A stretch of DNA of 64,000 bases, from positions 1 to 64,000 of the forward strand of contig NZ_JANJYH010000006.1 in the NCBI RefSeq assembly GCF_024609245.1, written 5' to 3'. Of this stretch, positions 47,105 through 55,030 are shown in pieces (position 1 is the stretch's first letter; every line of letters starts with the position of its first letter). Source of the DNA: Haloarchaeobius sp. FL176 (lineage in GTDB: Archaea > Halobacteriota > Halobacteria > Halobacteriales > Natrialbaceae). The notes beneath the pieces are model-generated. The model was not told the DNA's origin. It made no database searches and saw only the letters and a program-made list of their open reading frames with translations. The position numbers and the translations under genes were made by a program.

Positions 47105-48205
47105 ATGGCGGCCACCGACGCCGAGCTCGCACCCGACCAGTTCGAGGATCTCGTCGACGCCGTGACGGGCGGTCCGGTCGAACTCGACGGCCTCGTGGTG
47201 CAGTACGAGGACGACGGCTACGTGTTCGAGGTGCCGGACCTCCACCGCGAGCACCTCTCCGTCGAGGAGCTGGAACGGGTCGCCGCGGCCAACGCCGAGT
47301 GGGTCTCCAACTGGCACTTCTGGAACGTCGTCGTCGGCGGCGAGGGAACCGCTCGGCGTGCGTTCCTGCGCTGGCTGGAGGCCACCGACGAGCACTCCGT
47401 CCGTGCCCGCTACGACGCGATGCGCGACGGCGGCATCCACCACGAGTGGGGGCAGCTGCACGTCACCGTCGAGCTCGGCGAGGTCGGCTACCGTCGGTAC
47501 GAGCTCCGACACGTCGACGACAGCGAGGCCGACCCGGACGAGCTCACCGTACACGACGAACCGCGCGACCTCCGTGACCTCTCGAAGTACGACGACCGTG
47601 GCCGCTACCGGCCGCTGAAGACCGCGCCGTCGCTCGTCGACGGCTGGGTGCTTCCGGAGCTCACGAGCGGCGAGCTGAAGGAGGCCCTGGGCGTCGTCTA
47701 CCCCGCGACCGTCGAGAACTGGCACCGCGAACACGAGGGGAACCTCGACGTGAGCCACTGGCGCGAGACCGCCGAACGTCAGACCGGTATCTACGGCGTC
47801 GTCGAGGAGCTCCCCCGAGAGGCAGTGGAGTGGGTCACCGAGGCCGCCTGCGTCGACTCGCAGTGTCTCAAACGGCGCGAGTGGGAGTACGACGAGGACG
47901 ACGACCTCGAGACGCCCGGTGGCGACGGCCCGTTCCCCTGCCGGGAGCCCTGCTCGCTGGTCGTGGCGGCCGCCCGGAAGTGGACGAAGCTCGAGGAGGA
48001 AGAGGAACACACCTACGAGTTCGACCTCACGCCGAGCGAGAAGGAGCAGCTCGAGGCCATCGTCGACACCGTCTCCGAGGGCCGCACCGACGAGATCCGC
48101 GAGGCCGACGTGTACGAGGGCGCGAACCGCTACCGGGCGCGCTACCTGCGGGCCAAGCGGTTCGACGAGGACGGCAACCTCTGTGGCGTGCCGACCGAGG
48201 AGTGA
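47105..48205 (+). CDS. DR2241-type iron-sulfur protein, partner of CbiX
   Basis: A 366-residue protein beginning two bases after the chelatase gene. The first about 240 residues are alpha/beta and acidic. After them, VTEAACVDSQCLKRREWEY and FPCREPCSLVVAAARKW give four cysteines in the spacing of the DR2241 4Fe-4S-binding domain. The end (EKEQLEAIVDTVSEGRTDEIREADVYEGANRYRARYL) is helical. It is presumed to deliver electrons or stabilise the cobaltochelatase in cobalamin synthesis. The operon structure supports this, but the exact biochemical role is not established. Confidence 0.88.
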   Translation: MAATDAELAPDQFEDLVDAVTGGPVELDGLVVQYEDDGYVFEVPDLHREHLSVEELERVAAANAEWVSNWHFWNVVVGGEGTARRAFLRWLEATDEHSVRARYDAMRDGGIHHEWGQLHVTVELGEVGYRRYELRHVDDSEADPDELTVHDEPRDLRDLSKYDDRGRYRPLKTAPSLVDGWVLPELTSGELKEALGVVYPATVENWHREHEGNLDVSHWRETAERQTGIYGVVEELPREAVEWVTEAACVDSQCLKRREWEYDEDDDLETPGGDGPFPCREPCSLVVAAARKWTKLEEEEEHTYEFDLTPSEKEQLEAIVDTVSEGRTDEIREADVYEGANRYRARYLRAKRFDEDGNLCGVPTEE

Positions 48206-48229
48206 CGGAGCCGCGGTCGAGGCCGCGCC

Positions 48230-48814
48230 TCAACGCAACAGGACGACGACGGCGACGAGAATCCCGATCAGCACCGCGCCGACCCCGAGCAGCACGACGG
48301 CACTGTTCGCGAGCACCATCGCGAGCACCGCCACCAGCAATGCGACGCCAGCCAGCGCGAGCAACGGCGCGTCGTCGCGCCCGGGAGCGAACGCAGAGGG
48401 GTCGATATCGCCCGACCGTTCCACCGTCGTCTCGGTTCCGCTCTCCCCGGTGGCCGCGGCACCGGCCTGTTCGACAGCGGGTGTCGCCGCCGGGTCCCGA
48501 ACCGTCACCGGAACCCCGGCCTCCGCTGCACCGTAGGCCGCCACGAACCGGAGCGCTCCCGAGACCGGGCGTGGGCCGTCGGCGACCTCCACCCGGAACG
48601 TCGTACTCGATTCCGTCTCGACGAAGTGATTCGTCTCGGTGAGGGTTGCGACACGCGAGAGCGCGTCGTCGACGTTGCAGTGGACGTGGACGGCTCGCCC
48701 GTGGTTCCGGATCTCCACGTCGAACGGGCCGCGAGCCTCGAACGCCTCGACGGCTGGCTCCACGCTGTGGAGTTCCTCGCGGCTGATGTCGACGACGAGA
48801 GTCTCGGGTGCCAT
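48230..48814 (-). CDS. Membrane protein with N-terminal soluble domain, function unknown
   Basis: A 194-residue protein. Residues 1 to about 105 form an alpha/beta domain (LVVDISREELHSVEPAVEAF, FDVEIRNHGRAVHVHCNVDD, TFRVEVADGPRPVSG). A disordered linker follows, and residues about 147-194 hold two hydrophobic segments that end in LVAVVVLLR. The domain faces the cytoplasm if the positive residues at the end are inside. A haloarchaeal domain family of unknown function fits, but I will not name it. It is followed (upstream on this strand) by the Trm112-like gene at 48875, 60 bases away, and may be in the same transcript. Confidence 0.72.
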   Translation of the reverse strand: MAPETLVVDISREELHSVEPAVEAFEARGPFDVEIRNHGRAVHVHCNVDDALSRVATLTETNHFVETESSTTFRVEVADGPRPVSGALRFVAAYGAAEAGVPVTVRDPAATPAVEQAGAAATGESGTETTVERSGDIDPSAFAPGRDDAPLLALAGVALLVAVLAMVLANSAVVLLGVGAVLIGILVAVVVLLR

Positions 48815-48874
48815 TGGCGGTGAGTAGGACGGGTCGTCGGTCGTCTCCGAGTTCGGTGCTGCGGCGGTGCCGGA

Positions 48875-49069
48875 TTACGCCGGCACGTCGTCCCGCATGT
48901 CCGGCGGCAGCATGTTCGGCACGCCCTCCTCGATGGGGTAGCTCTCGCCACACTCGGTGCAGGTGAGTGTGCCGGAGACGATCTCGTCTTCGTCCTCGCG
49001 GCCCACCTCGAGTTCGAGGTCCGCCTTGTCCATCGGACAGCAGAGGATGTCCATCATGGATTCTTTCAT
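48875..49069 (-). CDS. Trm112-like methyltransferase activator
   Basis: A 64-residue protein. MDILCCPMDKADLELEV and GTLTCTECGESYPIEEGVPNMLPPDMR match the Trm112/YcaR family: a first CCP pair and a CTEC ribbon, followed by the conserved YPI.EGVP.ML tail. Members bind and activate SAM methyltransferases that modify tRNA, rRNA or translation factors. The candidate partners in this window are the two methyltransferases at 27315 and 29056, but no physical link is visible. The ATG at 49069 is chosen because MKESMMD aligns with the family's short N-terminus. Confidence 0.88.
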   Translation of the reverse strand: MKESMMDILCCPMDKADLELEVGREDEDEIVSGTLTCTECGESYPIEEGVPNMLPPDMRDDVPA

Positions 49070-49239
49070 ACCCGCACCCTCGGACACCGAGAGCAAAAGG
49101 CTTCGGGAACGACGTGCGTGATTGCCTGGATTCGAGTGGGGGCACGACGCCGAGCTACCGATGACCGTTTTGGACCTCCCAGCGTGGCTCTGGGGTAGCT
49201 GCCTAGAAAGATGGAATCACCGTACTGCGGGTCGACCCT

Positions 49240-50616
49240 CTACGAGTCGTACGGGTCCTGCAGGATGACGGTGTCCTCGCGGTCGGGCCCGGTGCCGACG
49301 GCGTAGATGTCGGTGTCGAGCTCGTCCGAGAGGTAGCTCAGGTAGGTGCGTGCGTTCTCGGGGATGTCCTCCCAGTCGTCGACGTCGTCCCAGTCCACGT
49401 CGGGCCAGCCGTCGAACGTGCGGAAGTTCGCCTCACAGCGCGCCCACTTCTCGGTCGTCGACGGCATCGTCGACAGCTCGTCGCCGTCGAGCGTGTAGCT
49501 GTGGCCGACCTTCACCTCGTCCATCCCGGCGAGGACGTCGACGTGGTTGACCGCGAGCCCGGTGAACCCGCTGGCGCGGGTCGCGTGGCGGAGCATCGGC
49601 ACGTCGAGCCAGCCGACTCGGCGTGGGCGGCCGGTGACGGTGCCGTACTCCCCACCCTCGTCGCGGATGTAGGTGGCGAGTTCTTCCTCCTCCTCGCCGG
49701 CGTCGCCGTCGTACCCCGTGGTCTGTCCCTCGACTCCGGCCAGCTCGGTCGGCATCGGGCCGCTCCCGACGCGGGAGAGGTAGCCCTTGACGATGCCGAT
49801 TATCTCGCCGCCGCCGATGATACCCGGACCGAGGCCGGTGCCGGTAGTCGCGCCGCCGGCGGTCGGATTCGACGACGTGACGTACGGGTAGCTACCGTGG
49901 TCGATGTCGATGAGCGTGCCCTGTGCACCCTCGAACATGACCTGCTCGCCGTCGTCGATGGCGTCGGCGAGGAAGTCGCCGCAGGAGACGGGCATCCCCT
50001 GTTCGGCCAGCCGCTCGCCGTACTCGCGGTACTCCTCGAACAGCGCGTCGACGTCGAACGCCGCCGGATTCTCCAGGTCGTCCACGGAGAGTCCGTACAC
50101 GTCCTCGACGAGGGCCCGCTTCTGGGGCACGACGTACTCAAGGCGCTCGCGCAGCACCGCTGGGTCAAGCAGGTCGCCGACGCGGACGCCGCGGCGGCCT
50201 GCCTTGTCCTCGTAGGTCGGTCCGATGCCGCGCCCGGTGGTGCCGACCTTCTGGTCAGATTCGCTCTTTACCTCCTCCTCGATGCCGTCGAGCACACGGT
50301 GGTACGGCAGGATGACGTGTGCTCGCTCGGCGACACGCACGTCGGGGTCGAGGCCCCGCTCGCGCAGGTCTGCGATCTCGTCGAACAGCGTCGCCGGGTT
50401 CACGACGCAGCCGTTGCCGAGGACGCCCACCTTGCCGCGGACGACTCCGCTGGGAACGAGCGAGAGCTTGTACTCGGTGCCACCGTAGACGACGGTGTGG
50501 CCCGCGTTGTCGCCGCCCTGGTAGCGGACGACGACGTCGGCCCCGTCGCCATAGATGTCGACGACACCGCCCTTGCCCTCGTCGCCGAGCTGCGACCCGA
50601 CAATGGTTACGGTCAT
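49240..50616 (-). CDS. purA: Adenylosuccinate synthase
   Basis: A 458-residue enzyme, slightly longer than the bacterial form. VGSQLGDEGKGGVVD is the GTP-binding P-loop with catalytic Asp, and YQGGDNAGHTVV the loop with the catalytic His. TTGRGIGPTYEDKAGRRGVRVGDLL and GAQGTLIDIDHGSYPYVTSSNPTAGGATTG are conserved substrate-binding segments. It joins IMP and aspartate with GTP to give adenylosuccinate, the first step to AMP. An extra acidic stretch (GDAGEEEEELATY) in the later part is a haloarchaeal feature. ATG at 50616 has TTACGGTCATT context on the other strand. It is divergent from the small regulator at 50805. Confidence 0.95.
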   Translation of the reverse strand: MTVTIVGSQLGDEGKGGVVDIYGDGADVVVRYQGGDNAGHTVVYGGTEYKLSLVPSGVVRGKVGVLGNGCVVNPATLFDEIADLRERGLDPDVRVAERAHVILPYHRVLDGIEEEVKSESDQKVGTTGRGIGPTYEDKAGRRGVRVGDLLDPAVLRERLEYVVPQKRALVEDVYGLSVDDLENPAAFDVDALFEEYREYGERLAEQGMPVSCGDFLADAIDDGEQVMFEGAQGTLIDIDHGSYPYVTSSNPTAGGATTGTGLGPGIIGGGEIIGIVKGYLSRVGSGPMPTELAGVEGQTTGYDGDAGEEEEELATYIRDEGGEYGTVTGRPRRVGWLDVPMLRHATRASGFTGLAVNHVDVLAGMDEVKVGHSYTLDGDELSTMPSTTEKWARCEANFRTFDGWPDVDWDDVDDWEDIPENARTYLSYLSDELDTDIYAVGTGPDREDTVILQDPYDS

Positions 50617-50771
50617 TTACACGCGCCGATTCTCCAGCGGTCGGTAAACCGATTTCGATACGGCGGGTCGCGCTCGGCCGTTGAGTCGTGGTTGCACGGA
50701 CCAGAAGACATATACAGGAACCACGGCTAGGTCCGTTTTGCTGCGTTTCTCGCCGGGTCCGCACGATAAGG

Positions 50772-50778
50772 TTTAAAA
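50772..50778 (+). promoter_or_regulatory. TATA-like box of the small winged-helix gene
   Basis: TTTAAAA is centred about 30 bases before the ATG at 50805, so the transcript should have a leader of only a few bases. Confidence 0.5.
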
Positions 50779-50804
50779 CCCCGTACGACAAGTTAACAAA
50801 TGCC

Positions 50805-51110
50805 ATGATAGACCGACTTGAGAAAGAAGTCGATATGCTGGAACGACATCTGCAGGTGCTGAAGATGGTCATCGAGAACGAACCGATCGGTATCGTGAAG
50901 ATGTCCAACGAGACGGGGTACCCCCACCACAAAGTCCGCTACTCCCTCCGCGTCCTCGAGGAGGAGAACCTCATCGAGCCGTCGAGCCAGGGCGCCATCA
51001 CGACCGAGCGCACGCTCGAGTTCGTCGAGGAACTCGACGGCAAGATCGACGAGATCGTCGAGAAGATGAACGGGATGAAGATCGACGACGCCGCCGAAAT
51101 CGAGAACTGA
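50805..51110 (+). CDS. Small winged-helix regulator
   Basis: A 101-residue protein. MIDRLEKEVDMLERHLQVLKMVIENEPIGIVKMSNE begins with a helix likely to form a coiled coil, then KMSNETGYPHHKVRYSLRVLEEENLIEPSSQGAI is a clear winged helix. The end (TLEFVEELDGKIDEIVEKMNGMK) is another amphipathic helix. The whole is a compact dimeric DNA-binding protein conserved in haloarchaea. The target is unknown; it is divergent from purA (188 bases) and could act on that promoter. An upstream in-frame extension is outside the promoter and rejected. Confidence 0.85.
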   Translation: MIDRLEKEVDMLERHLQVLKMVIENEPIGIVKMSNETGYPHHKVRYSLRVLEEENLIEPSSQGAITTERTLEFVEELDGKIDEIVEKMNGMKIDDAAEIEN

Positions 51111-51125
51111 ACGGTTTTCGTCTTC

Positions 51126-53534
51126 CTACAGCTCCGGCACGTTGATGTGGAACTCCCCGCCGCGGGACTCCACCAGACACAGGTGGTAGCCCGATTTCCG
51201 GGACAGTTTCACGAAGCTCTTCTTCGAGTCCCGGCTCAGGAAGCTCCCGCTCGTCGCCTCGGAGGCCGTCTCCAGCGCCCCCGGGTCGAAGAAGGAGGCC
51301 GTGACGACGACCGCCCCGGCGAGGCTCTCGCTGGTCCGCTTGACCCGCGAGGCGCGCTCCTGGATATCGACCATCATCTCCTCGGTCGTCGGGTCGCGCG
51401 AGTCGTTCAGGTTCGCGACGACGAGCGGGTTGCCCATCCGGTCGCGGACGACCACGTCGAACGTGGTCTGGTCGCGCTGCTCGTTGCCGTCCTCGTCGTA
51501 GCGTAGCGACACCGAACCGTTGAGCTCGGCGCGGTCTGCCTCCGGGATGGCGTCGTAGAGGTCCCGCATCGCGCTCGCGTTTCCGGTGTCGCGGATCTCG
51601 TAGAGCAGGTCGCGGACGAACCACTCCACGAAGCTGAACTCGATGCTGTCGTGGAGGAAGTCGGCGTACGGCCGGCCGTCGACCGCCGCGTCGTCCGCGT
51701 CGAACTGCGTGTGGTGCTCGATGCGGAGGTTCGCGTTGACCGCCTCGGCGTCGGCCTCGCCCTCGTGTGCGGTGTCGAGCGTCGCCTCACCCTTCGAGCC
51801 GTAGCGGACGAAGAGGTTCGTCCCTTCGAGCGCCTGCTGTGGCGTCAACTGCGTGTCGGCGTCGGCGGCCGGGCCACGCTGTGCGGCGAGTTCGGCCTCG
51901 AGGTCGGTCAGCTCGGCCTCCAGGTCGGATATTTCGGCCTCGAGGGCCTCGAGTTCGTCGCGCAGCTCGGCGTTCTCGTCGGCCAGCTGGTCGCGTTCCT
52001 CGCGGAGCTCCGTACGCTCCTCCTCGACGTTCGAGAGCTGCTGCTGGAGCCGGTCGATCTTGTCCTCGCGCTGGAGCATCTCCCGCTCGAGCGGCTCGTC
52101 GTGGCTCCTGCCGTCGGCGGTGTTCGTGGACTGTTGCTCCGTGCGTCCGGCCTGCTGGCCGGGGCTCGACTGTCGGTTCGTGCTGCCGGTTGCCTGCTGC
52201 TGACCGTTCGTGCCCTGCGGGTTCGACTGCTGGCTGTCGGCGGCGCCCTGGCGCTGCCGTCGGCTCTGTCGGTTCGGCGTCGTGCTCTGGCTCGTCGTGG
52301 ACTGCGCTGTCGAACTCTGGGGCGTCGGCTCCCCGCTCGTCGATTCGGACCGGTCGGGATTGATGGAGGGAATCGAGCGCGTCTCTCGCCACTCGGCTTC
52401 CTCCTCCAACACGGGGTCCTCGTCCTCGTCCGCGGCCTCTTGCTCGACCTCAGCCAGCACCTCGTCGGGGATCTGGACGGGGTCGTGGTCGTCCTCGACC
52501 GTCTTCGTGGCCGTGCTGTCCGGTGTCGCGTCCGCGTCGGTCCGCGTGTCTGTCGCGCCGGACTGAGCCTCGGGCTCCGTGGACGGCTCCCGTCGCGGGG
52601 TCGGACGGCTACCGTCAGCCTGCGTGTCCTCTGGCGTGCCGTCCGCCCGGTCAGTCCCGCCCGTTCGTGGCTGGTCCTGGCCCTGGGATGGGTCGGTCTG
52701 TGTAGGCGGTGCCTGCTCGCTCGACGCCTCCCTGACGACGGGTTCCGCGGGCGCGGTTGCCTCGGTGACGGACGACTCGTCGGCGTGCTCTCGCTGGTCG
52801 CGTGGACTGGCCGCCTCCGTGGTGGCGTCGGCAGTGTCCGACGGTGCGGGGTCGGCGACGACCGCTTCGTCGCTGGCCGCGTCGTCCGTTCCGGTGGGGT
52901 CTGTCCCTGCGTCCGTGGTGCCGGCGGCCGCACCACCCGCCGCAGTCCCGGTCGCCGCCTCGTCGGGAGCGGTCGCTGGTTCGGGGTCCGGCTCGCCACC
53001 GGGGATCTCTGTCACCTGGATGTCGACGTCCATCACGGTGTAGATGCCGACCTCGTCGTCTGCGCGTTCGAACGCCTCGTCGCCCGTGTGCAGGCGCTCC
53101 CGGTTGCCGATGAACGCACAGCTCATCGAACGGCCGCCGTAGTAGACGACGTAGTAATCGCCGCTGAGGACGTTCTCGGAGAGCTCGATGTAGCCCGTGA
53201 ACTTGCCCGACGTGAGCGTCGAGTCGGCCTCCGAAATCGGTGTGTCGTTGGTGTAGTAGTTCGCCCGTTCATCGCCGCCCGTCTCCTGCATCGCGAAGAG
53301 GAGCGGCACCGACGGATGGGGTGCATCGTACGTCGTGCCCGAAGCGCCGTCGAAGTCGTCGATAGTCCCGTCGAAGACCCCGATGATGCGGCCGTTCAGC
53401 ATGAACAGCCACGTCGTCCCGGCCGTCACGGCCCCGGTGAACTCCGTGTCCGCGAGCGAACGGAGCTCCTCGAAGCCGCCCGAGAAGGGACGGGAGTCCC
53501 AGTCTTCGACGCGCTCTACTCTGCGCGAATCCAT
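51126..53534 (-). CDS. 802-residue acidic protein with N-terminal domain, coiled coil and C-terminal nuclease-like fold
   Basis: Residues 1 to about 175 form a conserved beta-rich domain (FTGAVTAGTTWLFMLNGRIIGVF, TGYIELSENVLSGDYYVVYYGGR). Residues about 180-450 are disordered, rich in Thr, Gln, Ser and Asp. Residues about 455-540 form a coiled coil (EREMLQREDKIDRLQQQLSNVEEER through LTDLEAELAAQ). The last 220 residues are folded: WFVRDLLYEIR, TTFDVVVRDRMGNPLVVANLND, SLAGAVVVTASFF and KLSRKSGYHLCLVESRGGEFH. The strand pattern with spaced acidic residues recalls restriction-endonuclease folds, but catalytic residues cannot be assigned. No signal peptide. The function is unknown; it converges on the small regulator at 50805 with a 15-base gap. 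Confidence 0.85.
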   Translation of the reverse strand: MDSRRVERVEDWDSRPFSGGFEELRSLADTEFTGAVTAGTTWLFMLNGRIIGVFDGTIDDFDGASGTTYDAPHPSVPLLFAMQETGGDERANYYTNDTPISEADSTLTSGKFTGYIELSENVLSGDYYVVYYGGRSMSCAFIGNRERLHTGDEAFERADDEVGIYTVMDVDIQVTEIPGGEPDPEPATAPDEAATGTAAGGAAAGTTDAGTDPTGTDDAASDEAVVADPAPSDTADATTEAASPRDQREHADESSVTEATAPAEPVVREASSEQAPPTQTDPSQGQDQPRTGGTDRADGTPEDTQADGSRPTPRREPSTEPEAQSGATDTRTDADATPDSTATKTVEDDHDPVQIPDEVLAEVEQEAADEDEDPVLEEEAEWRETRSIPSINPDRSESTSGEPTPQSSTAQSTTSQSTTPNRQSRRQRQGAADSQQSNPQGTNGQQQATGSTNRQSSPGQQAGRTEQQSTNTADGRSHDEPLEREMLQREDKIDRLQQQLSNVEEERTELREERDQLADENAELRDELEALEAEISDLEAELTDLEAELAAQRGPAADADTQLTPQQALEGTNLFVRYGSKGEATLDTAHEGEADAEAVNANLRIEHHTQFDADDAAVDGRPYADFLHDSIEFSFVEWFVRDLLYEIRDTGNASAMRDLYDAIPEADRAELNGSVSLRYDEDGNEQRDQTTFDVVVRDRMGNPLVVANLNDSRDPTTEEMMVDIQERASRVKRTSESLAGAVVVTASFFDPGALETASEATSGSFLSRDSKKSFVKLSRKSGYHLCLVESRGGEFHINVPEL

Positions 53535-53625
53535 ATACGGTTACAACCGGATGCGGGACAAATAGTTTCCGGGGATTAGCCGTTGCAGGCTGGCATCCGA
53601 GACGGCGAGCGCCCGAAGCGCGGCC

Positions 53626-53904
53626 TCAGATCTTCGATTCGGCGTCGTCCGCGAGCTCCTCCATGCGCTTCTGGATGCGGCCGGCGCTGGAGAACTCGTC
53701 CTCGCTCATGACGCTGGCGAGGGCGTTACCCAGCACGAACACGGCGTGTTTGTGCTCGCTCTTCGATTTGTGTACGTCCGACGGGTCGACGTCGAGGTCG
53801 TGGTACTGCTGGAACAGCGCGTCCTTGCCGTCGCCCGCTTCCTCGAAGTGAGTCATGATGTCGACCATCTGCTCGTGGAGTTCGAGGAGCTCGTCCTTGT
53901 GCAT
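53626..53904 (-). CDS. UPF0058 family protein
   Basis: A 92-residue protein. MHKDELLELHEQMVDIMTHFEE is the family opening, followed by HDLDVDPSDVHKSKSEHKHAVFVLGNALASVMSEDEFSS. It is helical and hydrophilic, and the family is limited to archaea with no assigned function. The ATG at 53904 is the conserved start. It is divergent from the gene at 54020 with 115 bases between, including that gene's TATA-like box at 53988-53996. Confidence 0.92.
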   Translation of the reverse strand: MHKDELLELHEQMVDIMTHFEEAGDGKDALFQQYHDLDVDPSDVHKSKSEHKHAVFVLGNALASVMSEDEFSSAGRIQKRMEELADDAESKI

Positions 53905-53987
53905 GAATCCGTGTAAGGTTCTGGCCGATTTAAGGATTGTGTGCCGCTCAGCGGGTCGAGGGCGTCAGCGAGGGGCGTAGGCCACAA

Positions 53988-53996
53988 TTTTTATAA
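53988..53996 (+). promoter_or_regulatory. TATA-like box of the gene at 54020 (leaderless)
   Basis: TTTTTATAA is the best TATA match in the window, centred 28 bases before the ATG at 54020. Confidence 0.6.
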
Positions 53997-54019
53997 CCGA
54001 CTGACGTACCGGGGAACAA

Positions 54020-55012
54020 ATGCCGACAATCCGCCTCGACGTCCCCGAGGAGACCGTCGAGAAGCTCGACATGGAGACGGACCTGCTCGGGTTCGAGGAC
54101 ATCCCGACGTATCTGGACTGGATCATCGGGAACCGCGCGGCCATCGAGCAGGGGACCGAGCGGGACCAGTTGTTGTCGGAGTACGCCGCCCGTGTGGCCG
54201 AGCTGGAGGAGCAGGTCGCCCAGAGCACGACCGGTGACGAGCCGGCGGCGACCCCGGCCGACGGGGACGCGACGGCCGAGGCCACGGACGGATCGGCGAC
54301 CCCCGAGAGCCCCGGAGCGACGGACGGGACGGATTCGACAGACGAGCAACCGGCGACGGCCGATGGCGGCGGGACGGCGAACCAGACGGTCGAGACGGGC
54401 GGGACCGGTGAGCGGATGGTGCCGAAGTCGGGGCCGAACGCCGAGCCCGACGACCTCGGCGGGAACTTCACGCCGGAGCGGGTCAAGCGGTTCACGGACG
54501 AACGACTGAACGAGGAGGCCGACGTCCTCGCCGGTGTCGAGGGCGAGCGTCTCGACGAGTTCGCCCGGCGCGCGGTCGCACAGACCCGCAAACGCCTCGG
54601 TCGCGACCCGGCGACCGGGCTGAGCTACCAGTCGAACACGAGCATCGCCGTCAGCAGCGACGACGTCTCGCCCGGCGAGGACATCACCGACCTCGAAGCG
54701 CTCGACGTCCCCGGTCGCTCGCCGGAGAAGGTCGAGCCCCGCCGGCGAGCCGTGGGCGCGGCGCTCGCGTACCTCAAGGACGAAGACAGAGCACGGCGGT
54801 CGGACTTCGTCGAGGCGCTGTACGAGGAGTACCCGGCGGGGTACGGCTCCGAGTCCGGCTGGTGGAACTGCATCAAGACGGGCCTGAAACAGGTCGACGT
54901 GGTCGAGGGCGGCGACGGTGCGCGCGTCTGGCGGTTCCGGCGGACGGAGATATCGAACGAGGCCGGGACGCTCCGGGGGCGCGGGCCGAAACGCGTCGTC
55001 GACTCCAAGTAG
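54020..55012 (+). CDS. Haloarchaeal protein with ribbon-helix-helix-like start, function unknown
   Basis: A 330-residue protein. MPTIRLDVPEETVEKLDMETDLLGFEDIPTYLDWIIGNR (about 1-39) has the strand-helix-helix layout of a ribbon-helix-helix (CopG-like) DNA-binding motif, followed by a short coiled coil (ERDQLLSEYAARVAELEEQVAQ). Residues about 72-140 are disordered and rich in Thr, Asp and Ala. The C-terminal half is folded: FTPERVKRFTDERLNEEADVL, EPRRRAVGAALAYLKDEDRARRSDFVEALYEEYPAGYGSESGWWNCIKTGLKQVDVV resembles a winged-helix module. It could be a transcription or chromatin factor. The transcript is leaderless. No close relative is visible in the window. Confidence 0.78.
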   Translation: MPTIRLDVPEETVEKLDMETDLLGFEDIPTYLDWIIGNRAAIEQGTERDQLLSEYAARVAELEEQVAQSTTGDEPAATPADGDATAEATDGSATPESPGATDGTDSTDEQPATADGGGTANQTVETGGTGERMVPKSGPNAEPDDLGGNFTPERVKRFTDERLNEEADVLAGVEGERLDEFARRAVAQTRKRLGRDPATGLSYQSNTSIAVSSDDVSPGEDITDLEALDVPGRSPEKVEPRRRAVGAALAYLKDEDRARRSDFVEALYEEYPAGYGSESGWWNCIKTGLKQVDVVEGGDGARVWRFRRTEISNEAGTLRGRGPKRVVDSK

Positions 55013-55030
55013 GGATGGGGGTCAGATGAG

